Shown: positions 37,507 through 40,121 of the stretch, in pieces | Layout: each line of letters starts with the position of its first letter | Position numbering within the stretch: the first letter of the stretch is position 1 | Source of the DNA: Lachnospiraceae bacterium | Lineage (GTDB): Bacteria; Bacillota; Clostridia; Lachnospirales; Lachnospiraceae | DNA length: 40,121 bases | Assembly (NCBI GenBank): GCA_024698865.1 | Contig: JAILQS010000123.1 | Coordinates: 1 to 40,121 of the forward strand | Direction: 5' to 3' | Position numbers and translations under genes: made by a program | The notes under the pieces: generated by a model | The model's input: the letters and a program-made list of their open reading frames with translations, nothing else | Told to the model about the DNA's origin: nothing | Database searches by the model: none

Positions 37507-38157
37507 ATGATAGATATTACGACAGAAAATACAGAACTTAGAAAACAGATTTTTGCAATGAAATCTGATATTCAGTATGAGCAGTTCAATGGAGTTGCGA
37601 TGGCAAAGCTTTCTGATTTCAAGACAGAATTGTTTGAATACATCGTAGATACTTGTAATCAGATGGAGAATGGACAGCTTCCCGGCATCAACAAACTCAT
37701 TAAAAAGTTTGTGGCAGGTCATGTATCCGATTCCCGTTTGATTGATCTTTCCCAGACGGAAGATAAGATTAACGGAAGTGTAGCAGAGCTCATTTCTTCT
37801 TTTGAGGTGGAAAGCACATTTATCAAATCGGTTGTCCGTTTGACAAAGCCAATTGCAAATGCATCCGTTGTAATCTATGTTGCCAGAGGTAACAACGTTA
37901 CACTTAATAATATTACGTTAAATGCAGGTGCCGAGATTTGTGCCCAGAATACATTTAACATTTACGGACAGGAAGGTTACCGTGTTATTATTAAGACAGA
38001 GGATGCAGTGGTAGCTTTTGAACCGGATGCCGGTGGCTCCGGAATCAAGGGAGACAGTGTTTTGAATGTATATGCCATCAGCGATGGACGTATATTTAAA
38101 GATGACGCTTCGAAGTATATCGATGTATCAAAAGCATTGAATCTATATAAAGGTTAG
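37507..38157 (+). CDS. Hypothetical protein (216 aa) co-directional with LCP
   Basis: RBS TTGGAGG then ATG; no family recognised. Confidence 0.7.
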   Translation: MIDITTENTELRKQIFAMKSDIQYEQFNGVAMAKLSDFKTELFEYIVDTCNQMENGQLPGINKLIKKFVAGHVSDSRLIDLSQTEDKINGSVAELISSFEVESTFIKSVVRLTKPIANASVVIYVARGNNVTLNNITLNAGAEICAQNTFNIYGQEGYRVIIKTEDAVVAFEPDAGGSGIKGDSVLNVYAISDGRIFKDDASKYIDVSKALNLYKG

Positions 38158-38176
38158 AATGAGAATATAAGAATAG

Positions 38177-38240
38177 ATCCGGCACGTAAGGTGCTCCATA
38201 AGAGATGAGATTATGGATGCCCTTCGTGCCGGATTTTTTA
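38177..38240 (+). terminator. Long near-perfect terminator hairpin
   Basis: ATCCGGCACGtAAGGtgcTCCATAA-gagatgaga-TTATGGAtgcCCTTCGTGCCGGAT followed by T6. Confidence 0.88.
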
Positions 38241-38246
38241 TATGCC

Positions 38247-38268
38247 AGGAAATGCCTTCAGATTTCCT
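38247..38268. other. Second small hairpin directly downstream of the terminator
   Basis: AGGAAAT-gccttcag-ATTTCCT, flanked by complementary TATG/CATA. Confidence 0.5.
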
Positions 38269-38500
38269 ATCATATAAAAATGCTTCGTGGGTATGATGAT
38301 TTGGAATAAAACATAATATTATAAAATGCTGTTAATATATGGTATGGTTTTGACAAAATAGATGTGCTATCTTTGAGGTGTAACATATATTTACAGATAA
38401 AATGAAGAGATGGGCGTATGAAAATGCATCAAAGAAAAGAATGATAACGCAAGTCATAAGATAACTATAGAACAGGTAAGAAGAATAAATAGGTGATTAT

Positions 38501-39655
38501 ATGCGAGGAAAGAAAATAATCTATGTAGTTATATTAACCACAATATTTCTTGTGGCAGGATGCAAAAAAACAAATGGTACATCGGAAGATAAAATAATCG
38601 AACCTCCACAGAATGGTTTTATAAAGCATGAAACTGAAGATGAAAAAATCAAGATAAACGGGAAAGTGCCTAGAATATTTAGAAATAAGCTAAGATATAC
38701 GAGTATTATTGATGAGTTTAATAAAGAATATGAAGAATACATTTGTGCAAATAAAAGTATTCAATTAGATTATCAGATTTTCAATAAACCGCCGTACTAT
38801 GAAGAATTTAAAAAGGGTGTGAAAGCAGCGGACGGTTTGATTATAGAAATGTTAGATGAGGATTATATAGGTGGAAAAGCACGAATTAAGAATATACCAA
38901 TAATTGAAACATTAGAGATGGATATTAGTATTCATAATGAGGAACATAAAAAAAAGTATTTTTTGAATTCCGATACAGATGCAATATTTTATTATGATTA
39001 CTATCTTATGGGAGATATGCTTTGTGATTTGGTATGCAAAGAAAATAATGTTGGAGGTAAAAAAAGCGTATTGATTATTGGCGGATATGATTATAGTAAA
39101 AGTGGGTCAAATCTAGTTGAGTACGATGACATATTTGAGTTTAAAAAGAGAGTTAATGAAGAGCCGTTTTATGAAGTCTCAAAAGAAATAGAGTATACAG
39201 ATCGACTTCCAGCAGAGAAATTTGGAAGTGAAGATATTTTAAAAGTGAAACAGCAACTAAAAGAAAACAAAAATGTGGATGTTATTGTGATAGGTAGAGG
39301 GGGATTGGATACAAAACAGATTTTGGATATGTTAAAAGAGATAGGTTTTTCGCTCAGAGATAAACAAAAAATTTATGTGCTAACAGACTTGTTATCCGGC
39401 GGAGAAGAAACATTGGAACTCGTCGCAAAGGGCGAAATAGACGCATGCATATGCACAGATATCAGTTCCCAAATCGAGGGCGCATATGATGCGATGTTCA
39501 AGTTATTAAAAGGGGAAGAGGTACCCAAGATGAATCCCGCTAAATTTCAGGTTATAACAAAAGAGAACGCTAAGGATTATAGGAATCTTCCTTGCTATAA
39601 GATGTTTCAAGAACTTGGGTGCGATAGCACTGGAAAAGGTAGAGAGTGGGATTAA
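38501..39655 (+). CDS. Lipoprotein with periplasmic (type-1) substrate-binding-like architecture, no adjacent transporter in window
   Basis: Signal peptide and lipobox IFLVAGC; alternating segments such as ADGLIIEMLDEDYIGGKARIKNIPIIETLEMD and VDVIVIGRGGLDTKQILDMLKEIG, DACICTDISSQIEGAYDAMFKLLKGEEV. Confidence 0.7.
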   Translation: MRGKKIIYVVILTTIFLVAGCKKTNGTSEDKIIEPPQNGFIKHETEDEKIKINGKVPRIFRNKLRYTSIIDEFNKEYEEYICANKSIQLDYQIFNKPPYYEEFKKGVKAADGLIIEMLDEDYIGGKARIKNIPIIETLEMDISIHNEEHKKKYFLNSDTDAIFYYDYYLMGDMLCDLVCKENNVGGKKSVLIIGGYDYSKSGSNLVEYDDIFEFKKRVNEEPFYEVSKEIEYTDRLPAEKFGSEDILKVKQQLKENKNVDVIVIGRGGLDTKQILDMLKEIGFSLRDKQKIYVLTDLLSGGEETLELVAKGEIDACICTDISSQIEGAYDAMFKLLKGEEVPKMNPAKFQVITKENAKDYRNLPCYKMFQELGCDSTGKGREWD

Positions 39656-39895
39656 AGAGAGCAGTTTTGAACAAATTCTTTACCAGTACGATAAGAACGA
39701 TAACATAACCTCAAAACATTAGATTATACATTATCCGGAGCTTGATTCCGATATTTCATATTCTTACGATTATGATGGTGACGATCGTCTAATTGTAGCG
39801 GAATGTACGATGCATTCACCAGAAAATCAACGGATACCATTTATACGTTAGATAAACAGGGAAATAATTCCCTAAACAGAGGAGGATGTGTATAA
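39621..39895 (+). pseudogene. Rhs/YD-repeat protein remnant (one internal stop, one frameshift)
   Basis: Frame from 39660: SSFEQILYQYDKNDNITSKH-TAG(39720)-IIHYPELDSDISYSYDYDGDDRLIVAE; then shifted frame from about 39803: MYDAFTRKSTDTIYTLDKQGNNSLNRGGCV-stop(39895). Confidence 0.65.
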
Positions 39896-39896
39896 A

Positions 39897-40121
39897 GTGA
39901 AGAATAAAATGTTGATAGCAGAGTGTATAGTTGTATTTATTTGTGTTCTTATAGGATGTGGAATCTATATGAAAGGACAACAAGTAAAAGAGACAACTTC
40001 TGTAGCAGATACGAGACCTAAAAAGGATGAGAATAAAAGCAAAAGCTCAATAACGAAAGAAAAAGAGTCAAATGACAAGAAAATACAAATCGTAGAGTAC
40101 CGGGAAACGATACAAAGCTAT
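39897..40121 (+). CDS. Partial CDS: N-terminus of lipoprotein or membrane-anchored protein, truncated by window end
   Basis: GTG after AGAGGAGG; MKNKMLIAECIVVFICVLIGCGIYMKGQQVKETTSVADTRPKKDENKSKSSITKEKESNDKKIQIVEYRETIQSY with no stop before 40121; LIGC lipobox-like. Confidence 0.65.
   Translation, partial: MKNKMLIAECIVVFICVLIGCGIYMKGQQVKETTSVADTRPKKDENKSKSSITKEKESNDKKIQIVEYRETIQSY

Noticed and set aside
1-40121. CRISPR arrays, transposons, prophage genes or tRNA/rRNA genes
   Set aside because: None recognised by reading; a formal scan (CRISPRCasFinder, tRNAscan-SE, ISfinder) would be needed to exclude them.

Overview
The window is about 40.1 kb of low-to-mid GC Firmicutes chromosome. Gene content and synteny suggest a Lachnospiraceae/Clostridia-type spore-forming lineage, but this is inference with no database search. 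Most of it is ordinary housekeeping DNA: rpmB, asp23-fakA-like, recG, CbxX/SpoVK-like AAA, rsmD, ylbJ, tmcAL(ylbM), pta-ackA, yceD-rpmF, a yprB-like nuclease, cls, ruvAB, zapA, a U32 peptidase, an FtsW/PBP pair, NUDIX, cyclophilin and LCP. It also holds a sporulation-associated DUF2953-gerW pair and a very large secreted GH31-type glycoside hydrolase. No CRISPR array, tRNA, rRNA, transposase or prophage was recognised. The most interesting items are: (1) an unlisted 46-51 aa minus-strand membrane ORF at about 11271-11426; (2) a decayed Rhs/YD-repeat fragment (one stop plus one frameshift) between two lipoprotein-like genes at the right edge, the second of which runs off the window; (3) three divergent copies of one unassigned beta-rich module in the GH31 protein; (4) a double GT-C (PMT-like) fusion; (5) a rhomboid-like protein without a visible catalytic GxSG and with a Cys/His-rich tail; (6) several RNA/DNA structures, including a 15-bp hairpin before recG, a terminator inside the antisense of ylbJ, an operator-like palindrome on a -10 box, and a perfect DnaA box at the yceD-rpmF promoter. 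I do not see a complete, convincing new multi-gene system here. The right-hand accessory edge (about 38.2-40.1 kb) is the best place to extend the search.
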